The notes beneath the pieces were generated by a model, which was given only the letters and a program-made list of their open reading frames with translations, ran no database searches and had not been told where the DNA came from. Positions 12,301 through 23,478 of a stretch of DNA of 64,000 bases are shown piece by piece. The stretch's first letter is position 1; every line of letters begins with the position of its first letter. The DNA comes from Episyrphus balteatus. Its lineage: Eukaryota > Arthropoda > Insecta > Diptera > Syrphidae. A program made the translations under genes and the position numbers. The stretch covers positions 115,379,028 to 115,443,027 of the forward strand of contig NC_079136.1 of the NCBI RefSeq assembly GCF_945859705.1, written 5' to 3'.

Positions 12301-13726
12301 TAACTTTTAACAAAAATTAATTTGCTTGCAATTTTGTATCAATTACTAATCAACACCAAAAACGAAAATATCAAAACAATTCGTTTTTAATCCAAAAACT
12401 TTTTTGTTAGAACTATAAAAATGCTTTTCTATAATTTACAAAAGTAAATTTTTTTCATCTCTTTCTAACGCTATTTGCTTTTGGAAAAAAACTATAAAAA
12501 GTGTTTTTTTTTTTAAACCAAAAAAATAAGCTTTCTGCATCATTGTTTTTAATTTTGAGGTCGGAAAAACTGTCACAAAATTTTCACTTTTTGACCAAAT
12601 ATAACTAAATACCAAGTTCGAAGTGGATCGATCGATCCATTTAATTTTTCATGTTAAATATGTAATAATTGGTTTTCGTATGCAAATCAAATAAGGTAGA
12701 AATGCAAAAATATTGAAAATTTTTAAGTAAAAATTATTTCATATCTTTCAATAATAAATAAAAGCGATGAATGCGTCTAAATTTTAAAAGTAGACGTTAT
12801 TAGCATTAATTTGACAATAATTGTAGGTACTCGATGTAATACCAATTGTACTTTTTTACTTCAATTATGCAAGGATGAGATTAACTGGAAGTCCTTTGGT
12901 TTGCGTAAACAGGATTAGTCATCTTTGAGGGCTAAATATCCCTTTAGTACCTACCCAAATAATCCCAAATACTAAGTACCGATGCTTAAAGCGACAAGAT
13001 CTTAAAAAAAAAACTAATCTTAGCTTCGTTTTTTAATTAATTTGCAAGTCATTGCCTTACTATGTAATTAAATATATTTTTCTTGATAATTTAATTCGAT
13101 TAAGGGTCAAAAGCAAGATAAACCTCAATTGGAACTTATTTCCACAAATAAAGGTTTTTTTTTTCGAATTTTGAATTGATTTTATTATTTGTTAAATTCT
13201 GATAATCTAATTGTTGATTGAAAAATCAGGAGTAAATGCAATGAGACATTGCATTATCCAAACAATTAATGACTCATAACCGGTCTACGCGAATAATAAT
13301 TAATGAGTGTGTACTTAAATTCTTGATGGTAGTAACCGATTAGCCATCAAAAGCCAGCGACTATAATCATTTTCTTATCAGAAAACCAAGAAAAAAAAAT
13401 AAAAACAATGACAATGAAAATATAAATCTTATCAATTACAAAAAGAATAAAAATAATAAAAAAATAAATAAATTTAAAGAAGAAAAAGATAAGAAACTAG
13501 AATATTAATGAAAATAATGATGAGATTGGTTTTATAAATAAATTGCAATTTAACAATGTAATATTTGTAAACGGTAAACAAAAACCCAAAAAGAAGTTAG
13601 ACCCCAAAGCAGTCGAAATCAAATGAAGAAAAAAAAATGCAATAAAGCCTAAAAAATATAAAGAATTAAACCAAAACCTGGGAAAGTAATGAAAGTCCAC
13701 CCCATTTCTCCTTCATCTTCTTCTAA
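9381..13726. other. 4.3-kb non-coding region
   Basis: No convincing coding exon, RNA gene or complete transposon. Content is AT-rich with homopolymers. A purine-rich patch lies at 11041-11080 and a GT-rich patch at 10930-10970. The segment at about 12420-12620 is a diverged relative of the MITE at 17977-18206. It could be intron of the minus-strand gene starting at 17062, but that cannot be shown here. Confidence 0.45.
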
Positions 13727-13870
13727 TATATAAAAATCTCGTGTCGCAGTGTTTTTTATCAAACTCCTCCGAAACGGCTGGACCAATTTTTCCGAAATTT
13801 TGTACGCTTAACGGATAGGTCTGAGAATCAGCCAACATCTATTTTTCATACAAGTAAATGGTTAGGGTGG
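13727..13870. mobile_element. Conserved interspersed-repeat end, possibly Helitron-like
   Basis: Begins TATATAAAAATCTCGTGTCG and continues with CTCCTCCGAAACGGCTGGAC, a phrase I associate with termini of widespread insect rolling-circle-type repeats. It runs into a GGTTAGGGTGGTCC segment that pairs with inverted copies at about 15025-15050 and 15155-15172. No Rep/helicase coding is visible. Superfamily assignment is tentative. Confidence 0.4.
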
Positions 13871-14177
13871 TCCCGAATATATTTTTTATTTTGCAAATTT
13901 TTGGAAAAATATTTTTTTTTTAATTTTTTTATGATTAACTATTTAAAGGTTCATATAACTTCAAATTTTAAACATTCTAAGATCAACCAATATTTTTTAA
14001 TCGCAATTTTTTGTTGAAAAATAAAGTGTTTTATTATTGCAATACTTTTTTTTTATGTTTTTTGTTTTTATGTCGAAAAATATAAATATTTTATCATTGT
14101 GATGTCAAATAAATCACGTGTTTAATTTTTAATAAATAAGATTCAAATAAAAGTAATATTATGGAAAGAGTACCTAC

Positions 14178-14266
14178 CTATAGACCGACTCAAGACAACA
14201 CCACTTTAAACATCCCGATCAGACAGCTTGACTCAATACATAGCACGAGTCAATATAGCCCGATGC
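14178..14266. repeat. Degenerate CCCGACTCA repeat cluster, copy 2
   Basis: Same order of 'GACTCA' units and spacers as 3546-3662 (GACTCAAGACAA, then CATCCCGA, CAGACAGC, GACTCAATACATAGCACGA, ATAGCCCG), but more diverged. Confidence 0.55.
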
Positions 14267-14524
14267 AGTTTTCAGTTTTGGTTAATGGAGTTCTTTGGTG
14301 TTAACTGGGAAAGCGAATGTGAAAGTGATCTATGGTATTGGTTTTGCGAAGAAACCATAATAGTCTAAGATCCCAGAGCAAATTTTTCGAGTAGAGTAAT
14401 AACCGAAATGTGAGTATGAAGATTTATAGCTTTATGCGTTTTATTTACGAATCAAAAAGTCCGGCAGCTTTAAATCGCGTCTTAAATGGTTTTCGGGGGA
14501 TTAAATAAAGCTAGTTTTCCAATC

Positions 14525-14866
14525 AAGATGAGTAGCCTAAACTCAAATTCACATTCTGAATATTCTGGTGCTGTGTCATTTTCCTCCGCTTGAAGATATC
14601 AATCTTGACGGTGCGATCGATAGAACTCAATACTCAAGATATAAGACGCTTAAGCGGTTATGTTTTGGAGACTTTTCTGTTTAGTAACCTAATTGTTTAT
14701 TTTTTTTTTTTATTCAGAACTCTCCAAGAATGGAGCCGATATGGTTCGTTAAAAAGCTTATATCTTGAGTTCTATTTGTCGCATTGAATTATTCATGCTT
14801 TAGGGGATATGACAGAGCATAAGTCTTAATATTCAGAATGTGAATTTGTATAAATTCAGCCTAATC
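14525..14866. repeat. Imperfect 340-bp hairpin element
   Basis: The left end AAATTCACATTCTGAATATT is matched in inverse near 14825-14850. TGCGATCGATAGAACTCAA at about 14611-14629 pairs with TTGAGTTCTATTTGTCGCA at about 14765-14783. Probably an old MITE. Confidence 0.5.
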
Positions 14867-15183
14867 ATATTAATATTAAAACTCACTTTGGAATTCGTTT
14901 TTAGAATGCAAAAGGCTTTAAAACTGCATAGGTATCTACATACATTTTGGTTAAACCTCCACTCGCAAAATTAGATGTGGGATCTCGGTTTAATACCAAA
15001 GACACAAAATTTCATAAAAAATCTTTAGTTGGACCACCCTAACCATTTAGGTGTATGAAATATATGTAGGTGTTTTCCGATTCTCATTCCAACCCGATAT
15101 GGCCACAAAATATAATAAAAATCGTTCAAAACAAGATAAACAAAAATTTGGTTGGACCACCCTAACCATCTAGTAGAAATATA

Positions 15184-16388
15184 AAAGGAGATGGCACATT
15201 TTTGGGCCCAGTGTGTTCACTTACGAAATGGGTATCAAATGAAAGGTGACGGTAAGCACATTACGTGGGTAAAATATTTTCAAATTCGTTAGTGGGGTTT
15301 TGGAGATATTTGAGTTTGAAGTTTCGGATTTCAAAATCAAGATTTCAGCTATTTTTGTGATCAATTAATCGTAGAATGCGTAGAAAGGACTTTTTAGATT
15401 GGAAATTAGTTAATCTTTCTTTTTCTAGTACATCATTTTTCTCTAGGAGTTATACTTTCAGAGTAACAGAACCGCAAAGTATCTCATTCTCAGTAATTCC
15501 GCACTTAACTCTAAGGGTTGTTTAAAATATTTAAAATATCAAAAAACACACAATTTTCGGTAGTGTAACTCTGAAATTATAACTCCTAGAGAAAAATGAT
15601 GTACTAGAAAAAGAAAGATTAACTAATTTCCAATCTAAAAAGTCCTGTCTAGTTTTCTGTCCGACCAGTCGTTCTCGAGATATTGAGACAAATGCGTTTT
15701 TCAAAATGGCGGTCGCCCCACAAGACCAAACAATACGCAATCTGAGATTTGTACTTGGGATAAACCCCTCTTCAATACTGCATTCAAACTTAGCTCACGT
15801 CATAGCTTTTTCCAGATTTTTCCCCATTGACTGAACTATAGTTTCTATTCTTATTATTTAATAGGCATATTTCAGCGCGTTTTTGTGTATTTTGCTTATT
15901 ATAAGGTTTTTGTATGTTTTATAGAACTATTTTATATATAGAATTAAAGGTAACACATTAAGCTATCGAAAAATTACAAAAAAAAAAGTGCATGTCACCA
16001 CTCAATATTTTGATATTTCGATGTGCCAAATGCCTAGCTTAAAAAAATCACCTTTTGAGAAGTAAATACCTAATATGTATTATTTTTTTTAACAAAGAAA
16101 AAAACTTTTGATACAGATTTATAGACAAGAGAAATACCTTTTATTTGATACCAATATTATTTCTGTACACCCATTATTACGCATTCTACGATTAATTGTT
16201 CGAAAAATTAGCTGAAATCTTGATTGTGAAATCCGAAACTTCAAACTCAAATATCTCCAAAACCCCACTAACGAATTTGAAAATATTTTACCCACGTAAT
16301 GTTCTTACCGTCACCTTTCATTTGATACCAATTTCGTTAGTGAACACACTGGGCCCAAGCTCCATAGAAAAATGTGCAAACTCCTTTG
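15184..16388. repeat. 1.2-kb foldback element
   Basis: The left arm (about 15184-15450) and right arm (about 16175-16388) are inverted copies sharing TTGGGCCCAGTGTG, a CATTTGATACC-type stretch and the block around GTTTGAAGTTTCGG. A further pair of inverted segments (15388-15460 and 15575-15648) lies inside. No coding capacity. Confidence 0.75.
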
Positions 16389-16740
16389 AATGACAACTTT
16401 TTGAAAACACTGTACAGCTTATTTTTGAATGAAATTATATAAACAAATGTAAATAATAAAAAATCCTAAAAGTAAAAAAAGATAAAGAAATAATAAAAAT
16501 ATTTACAAATAGAATTTTATTGAAGTTTACCTTCGCCGGCAGTTGGGCACGCACCCCCTTTTTTTAACTTGGGGGAGTGCTCTTGAACTTAACACAAGAA
16601 GAGTGAAAGCACATTTATGATTTTGTATGCAACTTTTGTACACGATTTTTATTGTTTTTTTGTTTTATAACAAAAGAAACAAAAATGCAAGAAAAAGGGA
16701 AATTATACAAAAATGGTAACTTTGTGGCAACCCTACTCAC
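16389..16740. other. Start of intron after the membrane-protein exon
   Basis: On the minus strand this begins with the splice donor GTGAGTAGGG (16740-16731). It otherwise holds AT-rich sequence with no visible next exon. Confidence 0.5.
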
Positions 16741-17062
16741 TTGATTTGCTGTGATGCCCGGCGACAGAAGAACCTCCAGCTGCAGCAGAGATTCTTGAAA
16801 CAGCCGACATAAATTCATTATTCTCATCTCTGCTGTAACGCATTAAATGCATGCTGCTGTGATGATGCAAGCTCGTCGCCGCTAGATTACCTGATTGCGC
16901 CGAATTGCTCGACGATATCCAAATAACATAGACAATGACCAAGCAGACGACAATGGCAAATGCCAGTGAGTTCCTTGATGTTGTGGCTGTGGCCCAGGCA
17001 GAGGCTGTTGCGGATTGGCGCGACGATTGGTTGCCCAAAGGACGATAGAGTATTTTCGGCAT
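16741..17062 (-). CDS. First coding exon of a predicted type II membrane protein
   Basis: I do not recognise the gene. The exon gives 107 codons plus one base, starting MPKILYRPLGNQSSRQ. A basic, Ser/Ala/Thr-rich head of about 31 residues is followed by one hydrophobic segment (about residues 32-50, SLAFAIVVCLVIVYVIW). After that comes a polar, His/Ser-rich stretch. The positive-inside rule predicts a cytosolic N-terminus and a lumenal C-terminus, the layout of Golgi glycosyltransferases and similar enzymes; that class is a guess from topology only. The exon ends at a strong donor (CAA|GTGAGT). Reading through would stop two codons later, so a 109-residue intronless protein is the less likely alternative. 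No downstream exon was found between here and position 1. Codon use and base composition are clearly richer in GC than the surroundings. Confidence 0.65.
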
Positions 17063-17595
17063 AGCGTTGAGTTGAGAATTTTGAGAAATATCAGGACAAG
17101 AGGGATGGCTCGAGCGCGGGCGCGGGGTTTACACTTGATTTTTTCTATCGAATTGGACAGAAAAAATTTGTTTTCTTCTGTGTTTTTCAGAGATTGGAAT
17201 TCATTTTTAGAGACACTATTTATCCGAGTTTGTTTTTCTTCTTTGTTTGATAATGCACGATTTGTGAATGTATTTTTTATTGTTTCAATTGAGAATTTAA
17301 TTTATGATAATTTTTCGTTATGCATTTTTATATATCGACAAAGACGACAACGACGGTGGAAGAAGAAAAAAACAAAGATAAAAACGACGACGACCGTGCA
17401 GGCGCGTACATACTCTACGAACGACAACTTTTTTGGTTGACAGCTGACAGTGCTAGAAAATTTGCACAATGACATTTGTGAAACGAAATGGGAAATGATA
17501 TTTTTATATTTTTGCTACTTGAAAGTTCTGTTTGATTGAATGTTTTTGCAGTAATTAAGTTGGGTGTGTTTGATTAAAAAAATTTTTTTTGCATA
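17063..17595 (-). promoter_or_regulatory. Likely promoter/5' UTR of the membrane-protein gene
   Basis: The DNA upstream of the ATG at 17062 is locally GC-rich (CGAGCGCGGGCGCGGGG at about 17110-17127) and contains a CGACGACGAC-rich patch at about 17340-17400. This stands out from the AT-rich surroundings and fits a promoter/5' UTR. No defined TATA box or start site could be assigned. Confidence 0.35.
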
Positions 17596-17943
17596 GTCAG
17601 CTATTACATGAAGCCTCAAGAGGCTTGACTCTTTTTTCTAATTTTCTTTTGATAATCATTCTGTGAGGCGCGTACTATTACACGATGCCTCTTGAGTCCA
17701 GGACTCAAATTTGACATTTCTCTTTTGATTTAAAATTTGTTGTTGTACTGCACCAAGAAGCAAAAAGAAATGAAAGAGAATGTTGAAAAAAGGAAAAGTG
17801 GAAAAAGAAACGTCAAAAAAGAGTCTCAGAATTCCGACCCACAACTCTCTGGTCGGATAATTTTTTGTTTCATCTTTTTTCTCTTTTGCACTCATTACGT
17901 TTGAAAAGAGGCGCGCCTCTTGAGGCTTCATGTAATAGCTGAC
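17596..17943. repeat. MITE family 'GTCAGCTATTACATGAAGCC', copy 1
   Basis: A 348-bp TIR element opening GTCAGCTATTACATGAAGCC and closing with the complement. The TIR includes the palindrome GCCTCAAGAGGC or GCCTCTTGAGGC. Two more copies lie at 18449-18789 (inverted core) and 28503-28826. Non-coding; the 103-codon minus-strand ORF is fortuitous. Confidence 0.85.
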
Positions 17944-17976
17944 ATAGTAGATTTTGTTTGAAATCATTTATAAAGG

Positions 17977-18206
17977 CTTAACTACATTCACCACTTTTTG
18001 AAAAAGTACAAAAGTGAAAATATATTTTTTTCTTTCTAGCGCAATTGTTTTGTGAAAAAGAGTAGGTATAGAAATTGTTTTTTTAGACCAAAAAATAAGC
18101 TTTCTGCATCATTTGTTTTAATTTTCGAGCCCGAAAAACTATACAAAATTGCGTTGGAAAATGTTCACTTTTGTACTTTTTCACTTTTTGAGCCAATGTA
18201 GTTAAG
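17977..18206. repeat. 230-bp MITE 'CTTAACTACATT', copy 1
   Basis: TIRs run from CTTAACTACATT to AATGTAGTTAAG. The core contains AATAAGCTTTCTGCATCA, shared with 55598-55828 and, diverged, with about 12420-12620. Confidence 0.75.
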
Positions 18207-18218
18207 GCTTACGATGGT

Positions 18219-18295
18219 GAACTACCCAAGAGTAGATAGACAGAAAAAAATGTAATGTGAACTACCCAAGAGTAGATAGATAAAAAAAAATGTAA
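18219..18295. repeat. Two-copy tandem duplication
   Basis: GTGAACTACCCAAGAGTAGA-containing unit of about 40 bp present twice head to tail. Confidence 0.8.
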
Positions 18296-18448
18296 TCTAT
18301 TAATTCTAACAATTCCTACCTAATCCAGTAGAGATATTGAAGTGTTTTCACTACAGAAATAATGAGATAATTTGGCAAATTAATCAACTGGTCCGTCAAG
18401 CTGAGTTACTCCACAACGAAAATTCCAAAATCTGAGTATGAAGGAATT

Positions 18449-18789
18449 TGTCAGCTATTACATGAAGCCTCAAGCACCTCTTTTCAAACGTAATGAGTGC
18501 AAAAGAGAAAAAAGATGAAACAAAAAATTATAATTAGTCGTGGGTCGGAATTCTGAGACTCTTTTTTGACGTTTCTTTTTCCACTTTTTCTTTTTTCAAC
18601 ATTCCCTTTCATTTCTTTTTGCTTCTTGGTGCAATACAACAACAACAAATTTTAAATCAAAAGAGAAATGTCAAATTTGAGTCCTGGACTCAAGAGGCAT
18701 CGTGTAATAGTACGCACCTCACAGAATGATTATCAAAAGAAAATTAGAAAAAAGAGTCAAGCCTCTTGAGGCTTCGTGTAATAGCTGAC
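18449..18789. repeat. MITE family 'GTCAGCTATTACATGAAGCC', copy 2
   Basis: Same TIRs as 17596-17943 with the core in opposite orientation, 505 bp away. It lacks the central GAGGCGCGCC of copies 1 and 3. Confidence 0.85.
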
Positions 18790-19115
18790 TAATTTGTTGC
18801 TCCAATCTCAAATTTATTGCACCTCTCAATTAAACACAACAGCTTCTGTAAATTGAAATCTCGCAGATATTACTTTTCATAGACCTATTATACAGCTTGC
18901 TTCATAATTTATTGAAGTTCGAACTTGAACAGCTATACAACCTCTTCCGAAGCTATCTGTCAAATCTCAAAGCCTCGGTAGAGCTTTGGTGAAGCTTCTT
19001 TTAAGCTTCTTATAGAAATTATAAGGACTTTGTTGTTTAACATTCTTCTTTTTCCATGTCAAACAACCTTACTAAAGTTAAAAAGAAGCTGAAATCAATC
19101 TTCGGTAATACCTTT
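18790..19115. other. Short non-coding spacer
   Basis: Contains clustered AAGCTTC/GAAGCTT motifs (18955-19015) with hairpin potential; nothing coding. Confidence 0.4.
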
Positions 19116-19408
19116 GTGCCTGGCTACACGGTGATTTTTCAATCAACCTAAGCAGTGAATTTGTAGGCAAGAAGTATGAGGAGTGAAGGGGGAAGATGCT
19201 CACGAAGGGAACTGAATTTTCTGATGTCAGTACAGTTTAATTGCTAAATTTTTCCTCTTTTTGACGTTTGTTCCTAAAAAATGTAAAAGTGGACCATGAT
19301 TGGGCACAACAATCTGTAAAGCTTTATAAAACCAAAATTGTTTGTGGGGTGTGTAGCCACCGCATGTGATTTTTCAATCGATTGAAAAATCACTGTGTAG
19401 CCAGGCAC
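19116..19408. repeat. MITE 'GTGCCTGGCTACAC', copy 1
   Basis: TIRs GTGCCTGGCTACAC.GTGAT and ATCAC.GTGTAGCCAGGCAC. Related copies at 57399-57653 and about 55926-56152. Confidence 0.8.
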
Positions 19409-19646
19409 TTTTCCGAAGCTGAAATGTTAGATGGGTGTGGATTGCCTGTGAAGGGAGGTCTTGAGGAACTTCGGTAATGTGCGCCAAAATGATTGGCAGA
19501 AGAAATGTCCTTCTTATTACACAAATCAAAATATAGTTTGCATTGAACCTTATTCAAGTTAAAATTGTTAATTGGGTTGCCCTTGACTTTACAGCCCTTT
19601 TCTGGTAAACATCACAAGTCACAAAAAACTCACAAGGTGATCATAA

Positions 19647-20448
19647 TACTATGTTTCCACCTATCCTAAAACTATGTTTCCACCTACACCTAAATCTACT
19701 TTTTCGAGATTTACCATACAAATTTAAATCTCCTGAAAAGTAGATTTAAAATAAATCTCCTCTATATCTACTTGATATAGCTCTAATAATGAAAGGAGCA
19801 TGCCTAATTTTGTGAACGCACTCATTGTCAAATGTAATTTTTTTTTTTGACAAGCAAAATTGAATTAAAATTTATAAAGCATAGCCGGACGGAAAGATTG
19901 TAAATAAATGTAGGTAAACTCATACAAATTTAATTTATAAGTTATAAAATTGAAATAATAATTTAAAAATTGCAGATGCAGACCAAGAAACAAGACAGAA
20001 AGTCGTGGCGGCAAGAAGAAGAGGAACTCTTGGTGGAGATGTGGGTCAACAAAATTAGCCAGCTCGTGGGCAGAAAAAAATTTACAACAGCATTGCTTTG
20101 TAGGATTAACAAATGTGATCTGAAAACAATGATTACGAATTCATTTTTAAATAAAAATAACTAAAAGTTTTAAAAAGTAATGGGAAAAGTTTTATTTTTA
20201 ATGAATTCCTTTTGAGATTTGTAAAATGTCATACACCAACGTCAAAATAAATCTTGGAAATGTCAAAATAAATATGATTTGGCCACCCGACAAACAATTT
20301 TGGTTCTATAAAGCTTTACAGATGCAATTTTAGCATCTGTAAAGCATTATAGAAGCAAAATTGTTAGTAGGGCAGTGAAAACACTTGGAGATTTATTCTA
20401 AATCCACTTAGCTAAATCTCGGATTTAGGGTAGGGGATAAACATAGTA
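19647..20448 (+). mobile_element. PIF/Harbinger-like element with Myb-like ORF
   Basis: Ends TACTATGTTT and AAACATAGTA with TAA flanks on both sides (19644-19646, 20449-20451). Subterminal inverted copies of CTAAATCTCGGATTTAGG-like sequence are present. The interior holds a short Myb/SANT-like reading frame. A DNA-binding Myb-like protein encoded beside a Harbinger transposase is known for this superfamily; here the transposase itself is missing. Confidence 0.65.
19976..20164 (+). pseudogene. Myb/SANT-like DNA-binding fragment of a Harbinger element
   Basis: A 62-codon frame from ATG, directly preceded by an AG that could be a splice acceptor. It has RKSWRQEEEELLVEMW..KISQL, the first helix of a trihelix/Myb-SANT-like domain with its conserved Trp residues. 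It then degenerates, and the later helices are not recognisable. Likely the remains of the Myb-like second protein of a PIF/Harbinger transposon. Confidence 0.5.
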
Positions 20449-20795
20449 TAAATCCGAGATTTAGCAAAGTAGATTTAGAATAAATCTCGGACTGGGGGTA
20501 GGTGAAAATCTTTGGATTTATTTTTGACATTTCAATTTCTTTACATCCAGATGTATTTTTTAAACTAGTGAATAATATAGCCGTTAGAATAAATCTCTAT
20601 ATTTATTTTAATCTACTTAGTTAAATCTCGGATTTAGGGTAAGTGGTATAACTCGATTTTTTGAAGATTTATTTCCCACAAACTTCTCCCAAGCAAAAGA
20701 CCAACTTGTGAGTTGTGACCTCCTTCGGAGCAGATCACACTTTTGAAAGTTTTTGTGTTGCGAAAAACCTCACAAAATCAAACTCAGCTCACCTT
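20449..20795. repeat. Decayed copies of the CTAAATCTCGGATTTAGG motif
   Basis: Additional copies of the subterminal motif of the preceding element at about 20450-20510 and 20610-20640 suggest a second, decayed end or tandem remnant. No gene. Confidence 0.45.
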
Positions 20796-20932
20796 AGCTG
20801 CGTTCCTTTGGAAATATTTATCTACTTTTTAGTACTTAAAGCTGCTTTGAACTACTTTTTCAGTATAGCAAAGTAGATCAAAGTAGTTTTAAGTACTAAA
20901 AAGTAGATAAATATTTCCAAAGGAACGCAGCT
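20796..20932. repeat. 137-bp foldback MITE
   Basis: Almost entirely a hairpin: AGCTGCGTTCCTTTGG at the left end and its complement at the right, with CTT on each outer side. Loop about 20 bp. Confidence 0.85.
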
Positions 20933-21403
20933 CTTGTGAGGTTCTTTTGTGACTTGTGTAATTCAAAATGGACACTTTTTGAGTTTTGACACTATCATCC
21001 GCAACATGGGCCTTGAACCATGTGCTAAACCTCTCAATTTTACCACCGATTTCAGAAAACAAAAGTTGGTGAAATACGGATTAAATATTTGTAAACTGGC
21101 CGTTGCTCAAAGTCAATTACTTAATTTATTTTTATTAGGTATACAAAAATCACTCCAAAATTGTGTTATGTTAAAAAATCACATATTCGTTTTCAACTAA
21201 AAAAAAAATGTCAGCTAAAATTAGAGCCATCTACGTGCAGGTATCGCAAAATTAGGTGTGTTTTTTATTACCACCGGTCTTAACTGGACAAAAAAAACGC
21301 AGTCTGGGCTAAGCAATTTACATGTTAAATGCAACAACACTTTAGCCCCTTGGACTTATTTTTTTAGCCCGGAAAATTCTCTGGGCTTAACTTTTTCAAC
21401 CTG
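20933..21403. other. Non-coding spacer
   Basis: No recognised gene. Contains GGGCTAAG/CTTAGCCC-like inverted pieces around 21305-21390 that may be a further repeat end. Confidence 0.35.
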
Positions 21404-21724
21404 CACGGAGAAAAATGAATCTAGTATTTTATACTCCATATGACTAGTAAGGAAATTAAAGTAAAAAGCCCTAGATTTTAAGTAAAATTTACCTTACGTA
21501 TTGAACATTTCTTGGTTCCGTAAAGTAATTTGTACAAGAAAATTATGGTGAACAAAATAAAGTAGTATATACCTTACGAGTAGCAATATTTGCTTTACGT
21601 AGAGTAAAATAAACCTTCATCCAAAAAAGTGTATGACTCTTTTCACTTTAAGATTATAGTAAAACATATTTTACAAATTTAACTATTCTGTGAATAAGTT
21701 TTACCTTACACTAAGGTAATAATA

Positions 21725-22558
21725 GGTGTGTTTTTTTGTTTATCTATATAGATTTTGTGCAAAAAAACGACATCGAGATTTTTGAAATCGAAACAATTTA
21801 CGTGTTAAAAACAACAAAAACTTTATCTGTATAGATTTTTGAAAAATCCAGATAATTATCCAGATTTTACTTTCTCTCGATAAAAACAGTAGTGCCAAGG
21901 AAGTTTAATTGTTGTGTTCATACAGAAATATCTGAAAATATTAACAAAAAAAAAAAAGCGGAGAAAACGAGGTTTGAAAAAAACTCTCATAGAAAAAAAT
22001 AATCAAAAATGTGTTTGACATGGTTGCATTGAAATGTTAATATCTCGAGATATACGCAATGCACTTTTCAGATAAAAGTCTTAAATGGATCCTGATAAGA
22101 TTGTTGAACAGATATGTATATAAAATTACCAAAGTTTTTTCGAAAAATTAGAAATAAAAATAAAAAAGTTTTCACATTTGATTTTTAAAAAATCGAAAAA
22201 AAATTCAATATGGCTACCTTCAAACGCTTATAACACAAGAACGACGCAACTAATGTTAATGGTCATGGTCTTAAAATGTAGCTAAGAATATACAGATAAT
22301 TTTTGGTTTTTTGTGAAAAAACAATTTTTTTGAATCCAACATGGATGCCATGGCCATATGAAAATTTTTGTTTGCATCCAACATGGATGTAATGGCCTTC
22401 CCACTTCGGAGTTAAAATAAAAAAAAAACAAAAGCAACATTTTTGATAGACAGCTGCCAAAGTATATGTACAGTGGTGCCAAATGTTTGCATGGATTTCA
22501 AAAATCCCGATGTCGTTTTTTTGCACAAAATCTATATAGATAAACAAAAAAACACACC
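21725..22558 (+). mobile_element. 834-bp TA-flanked TIR element, copy 1
   Basis: Begins GGTGTGTTTTTTTGTTTATC and ends with the complement, with TA on each side (Tc1/mariner-type TSD). Nearly identical in inverse to 23753-24585. Includes ATCCATGTTGGAT twice. The 110-codon frame it contains shows no protein signature. Confidence 0.8.
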
Positions 22559-22897
22559 TAATATTACCTAATTCTAGGAATTTTCCCCTATACATAGTAA
22601 TAACTCTTAATTGGTGTCATTGAAAAGTCTGCCATTTTGTCTTCCATGTGTTTTGGAAATTTTTTTTTTGTCAAAGCTTTTAGGTGTCCGGGTGCGGAAT
22701 AATTAATAAAGAAATAAAATCTGTGTTTTTCTTTTGGAAGTGAAATGTTTTCTTACTTTTTGTGTTCCTTTATGCGTTGTTATTGGCTCCGTAATTACGG
22801 ATAGCATATTTTTTTCTTGTGTTAGAATAATATATGACGTATCCATATATGCATTAACATCACTCAATCTAATTAATTCATGAAGAATTAGAAAAAA
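22559..22897. other. Internal sequence of the CACGGAGAAAA element
   Basis: Lies between two nested insertions. No gene recognised. Confidence 0.4.
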
Positions 22898-23198
22898 ATT
22901 GGATCAAATAAAGTCAATTCCATTTTTATTGATGATATTTTCCTAAATAAAATTGTTTGTTTGCACCTTACAAAATTATAATAAACTAGGTAATTTATGT
23001 AATTATTGAAAAACATAACAGGGTCATACGTTACTTACTTCTAAAAAGCTTTGAGGATTAAGTACGTGTTACCTAGTTATGCTTTTCAATAATTACAAAA
23101 TTCAACTTTTTTATTTTAATTTTTGTAAGATAAATGCATACAATTTTATTTAGAAAAATGTCATCAATAAAAATGAAATTGACTTTATTTGATCCAAT
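22898..23198. repeat. 301-bp MITE 'TTGGATCAAATAAAGTCAAT'
   Basis: Long inverted arms (about 110 bp each) beginning TTGGATCAAATAAAGTCAAT; a second internal hairpin includes TTATGTAATTATTGAAAA. Non-coding. Confidence 0.75.
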
Positions 23199-23478
23199 CT
23201 GGAACTAAATTATATACCTTCCATAGAGAAGTTCAATTTACTTTAAAAATCAGTATTTTCAGCCTTATAGTAAGGTAAAATTTATACCTAACTTTCTAGT
23301 AATTTCTATTAGAAAGTCATACAAAAAAAGGCTTTAATGTAAAGTTAATCCTAAGCTATAAATTTACTAGAAAAGTAAGGTGAATTCCATTTTATTGGGG
23401 AGTCATCCCTATTTAAACTTTACATTAAAGTTAAATATACCAGAAATAAGGTAGTTCATACCTTATTTTTTCTCCGTG

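Larger units (their letters stand above)
21404..23478. mobile_element. 'CACGGAGAAAA' TIR element, composite
   Basis: Starts CACGGAGAAAAA and ends TTTTTTCTCCGTG. Subterminal regions carry many CTTTACxTTAAG/TACCTTA motifs (21455-21720, 23225-23465). It contains two complete younger insertions, 21725-22558 and 22898-23198. No transposase of its own is visible. A partial relative lies at 30953-31075. Confidence 0.6.

Noticed and set aside
17015..17440. 141-codon plus-strand frame
   Set aside because: It overlaps the membrane-protein exon and promoter in antisense; composition (Arg/Lys/Thr tail from CGA repeats) and lack of motifs argue against coding.
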